Shown here piece after piece: positions 44,343 through 51,722 of a stretch of DNA of 64,000 nt; the first letter of the stretch is position 1, and each line of letters starts with the position of its first letter. The stretch spans positions 146,556 through 210,555 of the forward strand of contig NZ_JAJEKE010000005.1 in NCBI RefSeq assembly GCF_024363565.1, given 5' to 3'. Made by a program: the position numbers and the translations under genes. Source of the DNA: Lutispora saccharofermentans (GTDB lineage Bacteria > Bacillota > Clostridia > Lutisporales > Lutisporaceae). The notes beneath the pieces are model-generated. The model ran no database searches. It was not told where the DNA came from and saw nothing but the letters and a program-made list of their open reading frames with translations.

Positions 44343-45732
44343 CTAAAGTTACAAGCCTAAGATTAGTATAGTTTTTCTCTAATTCTTTAGCTGCTTTTGT
44401 ATAAGGTACTTTTGAGAAAAAAATAAAATAATATTTCTCGTATTCCGGCATCAAATATGCCTTATTAATCAGCTTTTCTATTTCTTTTACATCATCAAAT
44501 TCGTTTCTCCATTTACACTCACCCAGCAGCACCTTTTTTTCGCTTTTATTATCTGCAACTATATCGAAATCGGATTGTTTCTTTTCTACGTTATCTTGGC
44601 CCCACCATGATCCTATGCGTGTTGCAACAAATGACAGATTGCTGAGCTTGTTTTGTCTTATTAAATACTGTCTGCATACTTCTTCAAATACCTGTTTGCC
44701 TATGTAATCCGTAAGGTCAGGGAACACATTTTTATCCGCTATAGTATGTCCTATGCCTTGTTCAATTCCTATTTTATTCAAGAATACATATTTATACCAG
44801 AAATTATAGCAGTTATCAGATATGCGGTATATGCCCTTTCTGCTTTTCGCAATATTATCACCGAATGGATATTCCTTATGCAGAATTCTCAAATTCAGCA
44901 AGGTGTTTAGGTATTTAATCGTTTTAGAAGTATCTTCGCTAATTCTTGTAGAAATATCATTCAATCGGCTTGCTCCTGATGCAATTGCAGTAATAACTGA
45001 ATTATACATCGCCGGTTCCCTAAGCTCTTGTTTCAAAAGCATGGTAGGTTCATCATATAGGTATCCTGAAACGTTAAAATATAAATCCTTTATGTTTTCC
45101 TCAAATGATAAAGAGGCGTCAATCTGAGACAAATAATGAGGCGTACCGCCAATGCAACTATACAGCTTTATTTTATCTCCGTCGCTAAAACTATGCATCA
45201 TTTTAGAAGCATCATAATAATCAAATCCTTCTATTTTCATCTGTGCAGTTCTTCTGCCAAATAGCGGGCTTTTATGTCCCAGGACTTCATCCTCCATAAA
45301 ACTTATCTGGCTCCCGCATAAAATCATGAAAAGGCTGGTTTCCTTCAACTTATGATCTATAATATTCTGTAAAATAGACTTTATACTATTGTTTGCTTCT
45401 GCTGCATAGGGAAACTCATCTATTACCAGAGTAAACCTCTGCTTTTTTGCCTTTTCTGCAATAAATTCAAGGGCATCATTCCATGTTTTGAAGTTTCCTG
45501 CAGATAAGGGTATGTCGAAAAAGCTATATATCTTCTGACTAAAAATTTCTAGATTTATAGAGTCATTAGCTTCCTGCGCTGCAAAAAATATAGCCTTTTT
45601 ATCCTCAATAAATTTATTTATCAAAGTTGTCTTTCCAACACGTCTGCGCCCATACATAACTACAAGCTGAAAATTGCCTTTGGAATACAATTTTTCTAAT
45701 GTTTTTAGCTCTTCTTCTCTGCCTACAAACAT
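44326..45732 (-). CDS. Archaeal-type ATPase with DUF234 nuclease-like domain
   Basis: A 468-aa protein: AAA-type ATPase with Walker A YGRRRVGKTTLINKF (about 30-45) and Walker B FTLVIDEFPYAAE (about 115-125), HTH middle part, and a C-terminal DUF234 domain whose QSDFDIVADNKSEKKVLLGE (in parts) and CKWRN residues fit a PD-(D/E)XK-like core. Found widely as mobile or defence-linked genes; function unproven. Consensus promoter with a flanking inverted repeat upstream. Its end overlaps a MazE relic, which may have provided its last codons. Partial copies at 24291 and 47057. Confidence 0.85.
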   Translation of the reverse strand: MFVGREEELKTLEKLYSKGNFQLVVMYGRRRVGKTTLINKFIEDKKAIFFAAQEANDSINLEIFSQKIYSFFDIPLSAGNFKTWNDALEFIAEKAKKQRFTLVIDEFPYAAEANNSIKSILQNIIDHKLKETSLFMILCGSQISFMEDEVLGHKSPLFGRRTAQMKIEGFDYYDASKMMHSFSDGDKIKLYSCIGGTPHYLSQIDASLSFEENIKDLYFNVSGYLYDEPTMLLKQELREPAMYNSVITAIASGASRLNDISTRISEDTSKTIKYLNTLLNLRILHKEYPFGDNIAKSRKGIYRISDNCYNFWYKYVFLNKIGIEQGIGHTIADKNVFPDLTDYIGKQVFEEVCRQYLIRQNKLSNLSFVATRIGSWWGQDNVEKKQSDFDIVADNKSEKKVLLGECKWRNEFDDVKEIEKLINKAYLMPEYEKYYFIFFSKVPYTKAAKELEKNYTNLRLVTLDELFK

Positions 45733-45745
45733 GATATCACCTCTA

Positions 45746-45791
45746 TTTACTGAATTACAATTATTATACTCATGTTTCAGTAAAGTGTCAA
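45746..45791 (-). promoter_or_regulatory. Consensus sigma-A promoter plus operator of the ATPase gene
   Basis: Minus strand TTGACA (45791-45786), 17-base spacer, TATAAT (45768-45763), both perfect consensus. Nine-base inverted repeats TTTACTGAA (45746-45754) and TTCAGTAAA (45776-45784) flank the -10 box, suggesting tight repression. The same arrangement, with altered -35, is repeated near 24400 and 47100. Confidence 0.8.
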
Positions 45792-45797
45792 TAATAT

Positions 45798-45925
45798 TTT
45801 CTAGCAGGCTTTATCATCAAGCCCAGCCTATATATGCCCATGCCCAATATGGCTCCTCCGGAATCCCGCAGCACATCGAGCAAGCCAGGCCTCTGCCCGG
45901 CACAAAATACTGATGCAGTTCTTCC
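45798..45925 (-). pseudogene. 3' fragment of a vanZ-like gene
   Basis: About 128 bases nearly identical to the 3' end of the VanZ gene at 47138 (shared words TATATATGCCCATGCCCAAT and CCTCCGGAATCCCGCAGCAC), with a one-base loss in GCCAGG(G)CC that breaks the frame. It abruptly ends near 45925. The remaining gap up to 46039 (to the Rpn promoter) shows nothing recognisable. Confidence 0.85.
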
Positions 45926-46039
45926 TATTCTTCCCTCAATACCTCCTGCTTTACAGACGGGACTCACAGCGATAAAATCTGGCGCCGATCAAAAATCAAA
46001 TCTCCACAAAATAATAAATCTTCGACTTGACTATTACGA

Positions 46040-46068
46040 TTTACACCTTTTGGAATTATTGATATAAT
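46040..46068 (+). promoter_or_regulatory. Promoter of the rpn gene
   Basis: TTTACA (46040-46045), 17-base spacer, TATAAT (46063-46068), about 30 bases before the start codon. The same promoter with the same spacer is preserved in the relic at 50018. Confidence 0.75.
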
Positions 46069-46096
46069 ATAATTAGCAAACGAAAGGGGGATGAAA

Positions 46097-47014
46097 TTGG
46101 GGAATCATAAGCAGGAGCTTTTAAGCCCTTTGAGCGACATAGTATTTAAAGCCTTATTTGGCAGGGAAGAAAAAGATAGCAAAATAATACTCATAGATTT
46201 TCTAAATTCTGTACTATCTCTTGAAGGTAATGAAAAGATAACTGAAATAATTCACTTAAGCCCTTTCAACATAAAAGAATACAAAGAGGATAAAGGCTCC
46301 ATATTTGACATAAAGGTAAAGAACCAAAGAGAAGAAAGAATAAACATAGAAATGCAGATAAACAATGTAGACGATTTTAGGAAAAGAAGCTTATATTACT
46401 GGAGCAAGATGTACTCCGAAACCATAAAGGAATCTGAAAACTATACAAACCTAAAGAAGAGCATAGTAATAAACATAATGGATTTTGATATAATAAAAGA
46501 AACAAACAGATATCACACAGAGTATAAGATACTGGAAAAGGAAGAAAAATTCCCATTACTGGATGATCTAGAAATACACTATATAGAGCTTCAAAAATTC
46601 CATCCTCAAAAGGATCCGGAAGAAATGGAAGCCATAGAATTATGGCTGAGCTTTATAAAAAAAGCGGGAAAAGAAGAAATAGAAAAACTGGTTGAGAGAA
46701 AGGAGGAGCTGAGTATAGCTATGGAAATGCTGAAAAAAATAAGTGCAGATGAAGAATTGAGAGAAAAATATGCAGCCCGTGAGAAAGCCAGACTTGACGC
46801 CATATCAAGCCTTAAGTTTGCTGAAATGAAAGGCATGGAAAAAGGCAAAGCTGAAATACTCATAAAGCAATTTACAAAGAAACTCGGTGTATTGCCTGTG
46901 TCTTTACAAGAAAAGATACGGGATGCTGCTCTTCCTGTTTTGGATTTGCTGGCAGAAAATATATTTGAGCTCAATTCTATAGAAGAAGTCATAGAATTAA
47001 TCGATAAAAAATAA
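46097..47014 (+). CDS. Rpn-family recombination-promoting nuclease/putative transposase
   Basis: About 305 aa of the PD-(D/E)XK Rpn family. Begins GNHKQELLSPLSDIVFKALF, then the nuclease core GSIFDIKVKNQREERINIEMQ (in parts) with the D and E-x-Q pattern, KRSLYYWSKMYSE, and a C-terminal coiled coil (EKYAAREKARLDAISS) ending ELIDKK. In E. coli Rpn proteins are RecA-independent recombination-promoting nucleases. TTG at 46097 is preferred, six bases after AAAGGGGG; the ATG at 46091 abuts the RBS. Flanked by a duplicated segment (45714-45925 and 47057-47285) and ended by a palindrome that recurs elsewhere. Confidence 0.88.
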   Translation: MGNHKQELLSPLSDIVFKALFGREEKDSKIILIDFLNSVLSLEGNEKITEIIHLSPFNIKEYKEDKGSIFDIKVKNQREERINIEMQINNVDDFRKRSLYYWSKMYSETIKESENYTNLKKSIVINIMDFDIIKETNRYHTEYKILEKEEKFPLLDDLEIHYIELQKFHPQKDPEEMEAIELWLSFIKKAGKEEIEKLVERKEELSIAMEMLKKISADEELREKYAAREKARLDAISSLKFAEMKGMEKGKAEILIKQFTKKLGVLPVSLQEKIRDAALPVLDLLAENIFELNSIEEVIELIDKK

Positions 47015-47052
47015 GTAAGTGGGAGCTACATAGCTCCCACTTACTTATTTTT
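47006..47052. repeat. Rpn-type terminal palindrome attached to the intact gene
   Basis: AAAAATAAGTAAGTGGGAGC-TACATA-GCTCCCACTTACTTATTTTT (arms of 20) overlapping the rpn stop codon. Functions as terminator; solitary copies are at 19634 and 52916. Confidence 0.85.
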
Positions 47053-47056
47053 AGAA

Positions 47057-47137
47057 TGGCTCTTCTTCTCTGCTTAAAAACATGATATCGCTTCATTTAC
47101 TGAATTACGATTATTATACTTATGTTTCAGTAAATTG
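47057..47137 (-). pseudogene. 5' fragment of the ATPase gene with its promoter
   Basis: Reads MFLSREEE on the minus strand, close to the start MFVGREEE of the ATPase at 45732, followed upstream by TTTACTGAA ... TTCAGTAAA and the -10 region as in 45746-45791. Together with the neighbouring vanZ gene this is the right-hand copy of the duplication around rpn. Confidence 0.8.
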
Positions 47138-47644
47138 TTAATTATATTTTCTAGCAGGCTTTATCACTGAACTAACCCTATATATGCCCATGCCCAATAT
47201 GGCTCCTCCGGAATCCCGCAGCACATCGATCAAGCCAGGGCCTCTGCCCGGTACAAAATGCTGATGCAGCTCATCAGAAACAGCATAGGAAAAGCAGAGC
47301 AAAAAGGAGTAGAGCCATAGCTTATAAGTCTTTGCCCCGCTTCTTTTGAAGGCGTTTACAGCAAGTATAGCCAGAACAAAATATTCAGTGACATGGCCCA
47401 GCTTCCTCACATAGTGGTTAAAGCGTCCTATCCATGTCTGCAATGTGCTGGTCTCAATATCCAATGGATATATACTGTTGACTGCCTTGATGATGATCTT
47501 CGTTGTTTTTATGCTCATACCATTGGACACCTCCGCCGGCTGAGCAGACATGTAAAATATAAAGGCCATCCATAGTATTACCATGAGCCATGCTATAAAT
47601 ATGCTGGCCTTATTTCTTTGCTTCATACTTTGTTCCACATCCAA
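47138..47644 (-). CDS. VanZ-family membrane protein
   Basis: A 168-aa membrane protein with about four helices and the VanZ pattern: FYMSAQPA.., KLGHVTEYFVLAILAVNAF and YAVSDELHQHFVPGRGPGLIDVLRDSGGAILG (in consecutive parts). VanZ gives low-level teicoplanin resistance in enterococci; most family members have unknown roles in the cell envelope. No van cluster is nearby. It follows the CGNR gene by 21 bases. Start taken at 47644; an alternative Met lies six codons later. Confidence 0.86.
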   Translation of the reverse strand: MDVEQSMKQRNKASIFIAWLMVILWMAFIFYMSAQPAEVSNGMSIKTTKIIIKAVNSIYPLDIETSTLQTWIGRFNHYVRKLGHVTEYFVLAILAVNAFKRSGAKTYKLWLYSFLLCFSYAVSDELHQHFVPGRGPGLIDVLRDSGGAILGMGIYRVSSVIKPARKYN

Positions 47645-47665
47645 TTCTTTATCTGCTGCGTTGGC

Positions 47666-48226
47666 CTAAATCTCTGTATCCGCAAGCTTATCCTTTCTTT
47701 TTCTTTCCCTGAATCTGCGCACCTTCATCAGATTCCTGCAGCTGTCATCGCACCAGCGCCCTGAGCGATTCTTGGTTTTATCATAGAATATCCATCCGCA
47801 CTGGGGGTTCTCGCAGTATCTTATTCTTTCTATTTCATGATTGCTGATCAGATCGATAAAAGACTCTGCGATCTCCGATTTCACCCAGGCCCAGCCCTGA
47901 TTTACAGGAACCTTCTCAAGCATGTATCCATCCTCAGTATTAACAATTCTCCTGCTGTAAATACCCGAGAAAAGATAATGATTCAATGTTACTATCACCT
48001 CGGTAGATAGCTTCCCGTCAGCTTTCACGGAAGCAAGGGCATCTGCCAAAAGCTCTCTAAGCCGTATCAATTCTGCTAATTCCTTTGAATCAGGCATATC
48101 TATAGTTTCCATCATCCATTTTTCCGTGAAAGAAGCAACCCATTCAGGATTGGCAAGGGCCTCCCCATATTCTCTATGACTGCTGTACCAGGCGCTATTT
48201 ATAAAATCAATGCATATAAAATTCAC
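47666..48226 (-). CDS. CGNR zinc-finger (ABATE domain) regulator
   Basis: A 186-aa protein with an ABATE-like N-terminal domain and C-terminal zinc finger CENPQCGWIFYDKTKNRSGRWC (in parts) with the second pair at C-x4-C-R-N-L, a variant of CGNR. These are stress-linked transcription regulators. GTG at 48226 has an ideal AGGAGG seven bases upstream and is preferred over a TTG further up. The spacer to the divergent gene at 48337 contains GTTAC inverted repeats that might be its operators. Confidence 0.83.
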   Translation of the reverse strand: MNFICIDFINSAWYSSHREYGEALANPEWVASFTEKWMMETIDMPDSKELAELIRLRELLADALASVKADGKLSTEVIVTLNHYLFSGIYSRRIVNTEDGYMLEKVPVNQGWAWVKSEIAESFIDLISNHEIERIRYCENPQCGWIFYDKTKNRSGRWCDDSCRNLMKVRRFRERKRKDKLADTEI

Positions 48227-48323
48227 TTTGTAACCTCCTATAAACAGCATTGACAGTTACATATGCTTATGTTATTTTAATTATAACATTGTAACCGTTT
48301 AAAATCAAAAGAGAGGTTACAAA
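48227..48323. promoter_or_regulatory. GTTAC inverted repeats in a divergent promoter
   Basis: TTTGTAACCT (48227-48236) and AGGTTACAAA (48314-48323) form a perfect 10-base inverted repeat; a second pair GTTAC (48256) and GTAAC (48291) lies inside. This spans both starts of the divergent CGNR and Fe-S genes. Part of the outer arms coincides with RBS sequence, so the significance is uncertain. Confidence 0.4.
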
Positions 48324-48336
48324 AAAGGGGGTTATT

Positions 48337-49254
48337 ATGAATCGTTTGTTGGAGAAGATCACGACCCGCTTCGATGGATACGGCATGAAATTGAGAACCG
48401 TGCATATAAGCCATATTTCTGAGTTAAAAGATGAGATATTGAATATGCACAAATCAGGAATGTTTGATGAAAAGTTTTTTGAAGAAAACCTGGACTGGAT
48501 AAACTCCAACCCTAGATGCAGCATTCCAAATCCAAAGACAGCAATAATAGCTGCTTCACCCCAGGTGATGACAAAAACATATTTTGACTACAGCGGGAAA
48601 ACCTTCGAAATTACAATACCTCCTACATATGTGTATAAAAATATGCTGCATATCTCAGAAAAATTGCTTAAAGAAACTATATCAGCCTTGGGGTTCAGCG
48701 TCGAGAAAGTTTCAGTCCCTTTAAAAGCATTGGCCGTCAGAAGCGGGCTTGGCCGGTACGGGCGCAATAATATCTGCTATGTGCCGGGAATGGGAAGCTT
48801 TATGAGATTGGATGCCTTTTATACAGATTGGGAATGCGATGCTGATGATTGGCAGGAGCCTGCTGATATGAAGGAATGCGAAGAGTGCGGAGCATGCATG
48901 GAAAACTGCTTTACCGGAGCCATCAAGCCGGACAGATTCCTGATACATGGCGAATACTGCCTGACGAACATGAATGAAAACAAAGGTGATTTTCCGGAAT
49001 GGGTGGATAAATCCTGGCATAACTCATTGGTAGGCTGTATGGCTTGCCAGCTGTGCTGTCCTGCAAACAAAGACTCGATAAAGATTGAAAAGGGCCCGCA
49101 TTTTAATGAGCAGGAGACAGGACTGATACTCAAGGGCACCCCGGAGCATAAGCTTCCTGAAAACCTAAAGGCAAAGCTTGAAGAGCTGTGTGCAGGTGAT
49201 TATTACAGCATGCTGGATAGGAACCTCAAAGTGCTGCTCGAGAAAGGCGCATAA
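48337..49254 (+). CDS. 4Fe-4S epoxyqueuosine-reductase-like protein (QueG-like)
   Basis: A 305-aa protein with an N-terminal QueG-like domain (KALAVRSGLGRYGRNNICY) and two 4Fe-4S motifs: C-x2-C-x2-C-x3-C in CEECGACMENC and a second in CMACQLCCP. It resembles but is shorter than QueG (about 350-380) and related reductive dehalogenase-like proteins; it is likely cytoplasmic and may bind a cobamide. RBS AAAGGGGG. Monocistronic with its own terminator. Confidence 0.83.
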   Translation: MNRLLEKITTRFDGYGMKLRTVHISHISELKDEILNMHKSGMFDEKFFEENLDWINSNPRCSIPNPKTAIIAASPQVMTKTYFDYSGKTFEITIPPTYVYKNMLHISEKLLKETISALGFSVEKVSVPLKALAVRSGLGRYGRNNICYVPGMGSFMRLDAFYTDWECDADDWQEPADMKECEECGACMENCFTGAIKPDRFLIHGEYCLTNMNENKGDFPEWVDKSWHNSLVGCMACQLCCPANKDSIKIEKGPHFNEQETGLILKGTPEHKLPENLKAKLEELCAGDYYSMLDRNLKVLLEKGA

Positions 49255-49279
49255 GGCAACTCGCAAGAGTTGCCTTTTT
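49253..49279 (+). terminator. Terminator of the QueG-like gene
   Basis: AAGGCAACTC-GCAA-GAGTTGCCTTTTT, a textbook stem with GCAA loop and T run. Confidence 0.9.
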
Positions 49280-49335
49280 GCAGGTTCCTATCAAGCTCAA
49301 ATGAGATTTCACCTTCAATCCTGTGCGGCGTTACT

Positions 49336-49616
49336 TTACTTACTGAATAAATCACTGTGAGAGCCAGTACGTGCCGGAGTCAGTACAAGAATGGTATTCT
49401 CGATACGATCACAAGCAGCCAATCGCTTTGAATATGACATTCTCGGTGCCCTACCCAATCTCCAGATAGCGCATGGTCGCGGTTCTTCCCCGGGAGCGGT
49501 TTTCCCTTAGCAAGCAGACGAATGATATCGTCCAACAAATTTATATCACGTCCGCGTTTTACCGCCAGCTTATAGTCCTTCTTAAATTGTACTGTCCAGA
49601 CAATGTCCAGTTTCAT
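49336..49616 (-). pseudogene. yafQ: YafQ-type toxin gene with a frameshift
   Basis: The open frame encodes 78 aa: IVWTVQFKKDYKLAVKRGRD, then DHALSGDWVGHRECHIQSDW and LLV, typical YafQ. After LLV it shifts out of frame to a premature stop at 49380. Reading one base later gives RIENTILVLTPARTGSHSDL and F, the expected YafQ end, up to a stop at 49336. A single-base deletion near 49420 is the likely cause. The antitoxin overlaps by 4 bases upstream. Confidence 0.75.
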
Positions 49617-49888
49617 CTTTTAAGCTCTCCCAACGCTTCCTCTACATCACTGTAGCGTTTTGCGCTGGGGTCATGGACAATACGTTCGGCTTCCTCCATA
49701 GCGGCGATGGTAACTGCATTCGGCGTGTTGATTGTCACGTCAAACGGGAAACCACCGGCCCGAAGCGACTGTCTTAAAAACACGTTAATGGCCGTTGTGA
49801 GGTTCATGCCCAGTTCTGCGTAAAGTGTCTCGCACTGCTTTTTGATATCTTTATCCATGCGGACGCTGAAATTTGTTGTATTGGCCAC
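49613..49888 (-). CDS. dinJ: DinJ/RelB-type antitoxin
   Basis: A 91-aa ribbon-helix-helix antitoxin: NTTNFSVRMDKDIKKQCETL then AELGMNLTTAINVFLRQS and RAGGFPFDV, standard for DinJ. GTG at 49888 is preferred, nine bases after AAGGAG; the ATG at 49897 abuts it. Upstream TTGCAATGCAAA and TGCAATGAATTGCAA words flank TATAAT and likely form its operator. Its toxin partner appears frameshifted. Confidence 0.85.
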   Translation of the reverse strand: MANTTNFSVRMDKDIKKQCETLYAELGMNLTTAINVFLRQSLRAGGFPFDVTINTPNAVTIAAMEEAERIVHDPSAKRYSDVEEALGELKR

Positions 49889-50017
49889 GGTAATCATCTC
49901 CTTTTGCAATTCATTGCATATATATTATATGTTATTTGCATTGCAATATCAATTCTTTAGCAAGAAATATTTAATTTTTTCGATTTCAAAGAATGTGAGA
50001 ATATGAAAAAGCTCCTT

Positions 50018-50125
50018 GACAAGCTCATTTACACCTTTCCCAATTATTGGTATAATATAATTAACAAAATAATCTGAAAAAGCTTAGTAATAAACATGAT
50101 GGATTTCGGCATAATAAAAGCGATG
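50018..50125 (+). pseudogene. Internally deleted rpn relic including its promoter
   Basis: TTTACA (50028-50033), 17 bases, TATAAT (50051-50056), then AATTAACAAA match the rpn promoter region at 46040-46080. After a deletion, AGTAATAAACATGATGGATT and ATAATAAAAG match rpn around 46455-46500. Everything else is lost. The preserved promoter points toward the encapsulin genes. Confidence 0.8.
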
Positions 50126-50202
50126 AGGCCCTTTTTTGGCAATCTGATTCTAGCTTTAGTGATAAAACCTACTCTATTTATAATTGATTGGAGGATGAGA
50201 AC

Positions 50203-50577
50203 ATGCCAGCTTTTCCAAATCCTTTTCAAGGAAAAAACGAACACAAACTGACAAAGGAAGAACTTATTCAGGCTGTCCGTCTGGATATAGCAGGCGAACT
50301 TGAGGCTATTTATCTGTATGATGCCCACGTCCGGGCAACGGACAACGAGGTCGCAAAAAAGATAATCGCGGATATCCGTGATGAGGAAAAGGCTCATGTC
50401 GGCGAACTGATGACCCTGCTTAAGCTCCTTGATCCGGAGGAAGCCGAACTGTTTGCATCGGGTGAAGCGGAAGTCCACGAGATGCTGAGTGAGCTTGGGA
50501 TTACCGCCTCGGCGGAAAATCCGTCCGACAGTGCTTCGGAGCCCGCAACTGTAGGAAGTATGATCGATAAAGCATAG
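50203..50577 (+). CDS. Encapsulated ferritin-like protein (EncFtn)
   Basis: A 124-aa two-helix ferritin relative that oxidises Fe(II) inside an encapsulin shell. The ferroxidase residues E32, E62 and H65 fall at the same numbers as in the Rhodospirillum rubrum EncFtn (GELEAIYLYD, DEEKAHVGEL). The C-terminus ATVGSMIDKA fits an encapsulin cargo-loading peptide (TVGSL type) after a flexible Ser/Asn/Pro linker. ATG at 50203 with GGAGG eight bases upstream; an upstream TTG overlaps that site. Followed by the shell gene after 28 bases. Confidence 0.92.
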   Translation: MPAFPNPFQGKNEHKLTKEELIQAVRLDIAGELEAIYLYDAHVRATDNEVAKKIIADIRDEEKAHVGELMTLLKLLDPEEAELFASGEAEVHEMLSELGITASAENPSDSASEPATVGSMIDKA

Positions 50578-50605
50578 AACTTAAACGAAAAAGGAGGTTG
50601 CAAAT

Positions 50606-51421
50606 ATGAGTTATTTATCCAGAGAGTCTTCCCCTTTATCTGAAGCGTTATGGAAACAAATTGATTCCGCCGTTGTGAAAGCGGCTCGGAATATTTTAAC
50701 CGGTCGTCGCTTTCTACATATTTTCGGACCGCTGGGAATCGGCACCCAAAATATCGCAATCGATGATGCCGATGCGGTAAAGGAAGTGGAAAAAGACGGT
50801 CTGATCACGACCCAGGGAAGGAAATTCGTAGAAATTCCAACCGTTTATGATGATTTTACCTTGCTTGCAAAAGATCTGGAGAGTGCGAAAAAAGCCGGCT
50901 TCCCCACAGATCTTTCCCAGGCGGAGAAGGCCGCTGAAGCTTGTGCCCTCAAAGAGGATCAGCTGATCTTCTTTGGGAATGCCGAGCTTGGATATGAAGG
51001 CCTGCTGACAGCGCCGGGCGCGAAAAAAATGGCGAAAAAGGATTGGAGCGCCGATGAAAATGCCTTCACGGATATCGCCGCCGGGATCGCCTATCTGGTG
51101 GAGAATAGCATTTACGGGACCTATGCCCTTGCGGTAAGCCCGGACCTTTATATGCAGATGCAGAGGCTGCAGCCCGGAACCGGACTTTTGGAGATCGATC
51201 GGGTTGCCAAGCTTGTGAACGGCCGCCTATATCAATCTTCGGTTTTAGGAAGGGGCAAGGCAGTTCTTGTGGGCTCTGATGAAAAGAATATGGACCTTGC
51301 GATCGGCCAGGATATGGCAGCTGCCTATCTGGAGCAAAAGGATCTCAACCACGTTTTTCGCGTGCTCGAAACCGTTTTGCTCAGGATCAAACGCAAACAG
51401 GCTATCGTGATTTTCGAATAA
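50606..51421 (+). CDS. Encapsulin shell protein (family 1, HK97 fold)
   Basis: A 271-aa shell protein that self-assembles into an icosahedral compartment, probably T=1. Seen: MSYLSRESSPLSEALWKQID start, TGRRFLHIFGPLGIG, FTLLAKDLE, LLTAPGAKK, IYGTYALAVSPDLYMQMQR and the conserved end RVLETVLLRIK. RBS AAGGAGG. With the EncFtn cargo it should store iron and protect against oxidative stress. Followed by a strong terminator. Confidence 0.95.
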   Translation: MSYLSRESSPLSEALWKQIDSAVVKAARNILTGRRFLHIFGPLGIGTQNIAIDDADAVKEVEKDGLITTQGRKFVEIPTVYDDFTLLAKDLESAKKAGFPTDLSQAEKAAEACALKEDQLIFFGNAELGYEGLLTAPGAKKMAKKDWSADENAFTDIAAGIAYLVENSIYGTYALAVSPDLYMQMQRLQPGTGLLEIDRVAKLVNGRLYQSSVLGRGKAVLVGSDEKNMDLAIGQDMAAAYLEQKDLNHVFRVLETVLLRIKRKQAIVIFE

Positions 51422-51436
51422 TCGAAGCTATATATA

Positions 51437-51481
51437 AAAATCAAGAAGATCCCTTACAACAAAAGGGATCTTCTTGATTTT
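51437..51481 (+). terminator. Terminator of the encapsulin operon
   Basis: AAAATCAAGAAGATCCCTT and AAGGGATCTTCTTGATTTT, perfect 19-base arms around a 7-base loop, T-rich end. Confidence 0.92.
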
Positions 51482-51506
51482 CATATGTGGTTAGCCCCTG
51501 GTTTCT

Positions 51507-51722
51507 TTATCCTTTATGGCATAATGGGCAGCATATAGCGCAGCCATCGGCATCGCTATATTTTTCCTTTGCTTTTCTCACAGCGTCATGACAATTATCA
51601 TAGTTTCCTAAGTATGATTTATTGGTTATATTTAATTCTTTTGCATGCTCCTCAGTATGAACTTCATGATGCCATCCAGGATTTCTAGTCTGATCATTAT
51701 TTACATAATAATATTTATACAC
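51507..51722 (-). CDS. Small uncharacterised Cys-rich protein
   Basis: A 71-aa protein: YYYVNNDQTRNPGWHHEVHT, YLGNYDNCHDAVRKAKEKY, DADGCAICCPLCHKG. The GYEVH-like and C-x2-CC-x2-C ending recall a small widespread family of unknown function in bacteria; the Cys and His residues may bind metal. No partner is evident; RBS AAGGGTGATA-like. Convergent with the encapsulin operon. Confidence 0.7.
   Translation of the reverse strand: MYKYYYVNNDQTRNPGWHHEVHTEEHAKELNITNKSYLGNYDNCHDAVRKAKEKYSDADGCAICCPLCHKG

Noticed and set aside
47138..47644. Considered a glycopeptide-resistance determinant because of VanZ similarity
   Set aside because: No vanHAX or vanRS genes are present, and VanZ-like proteins are common in susceptible bacteria.
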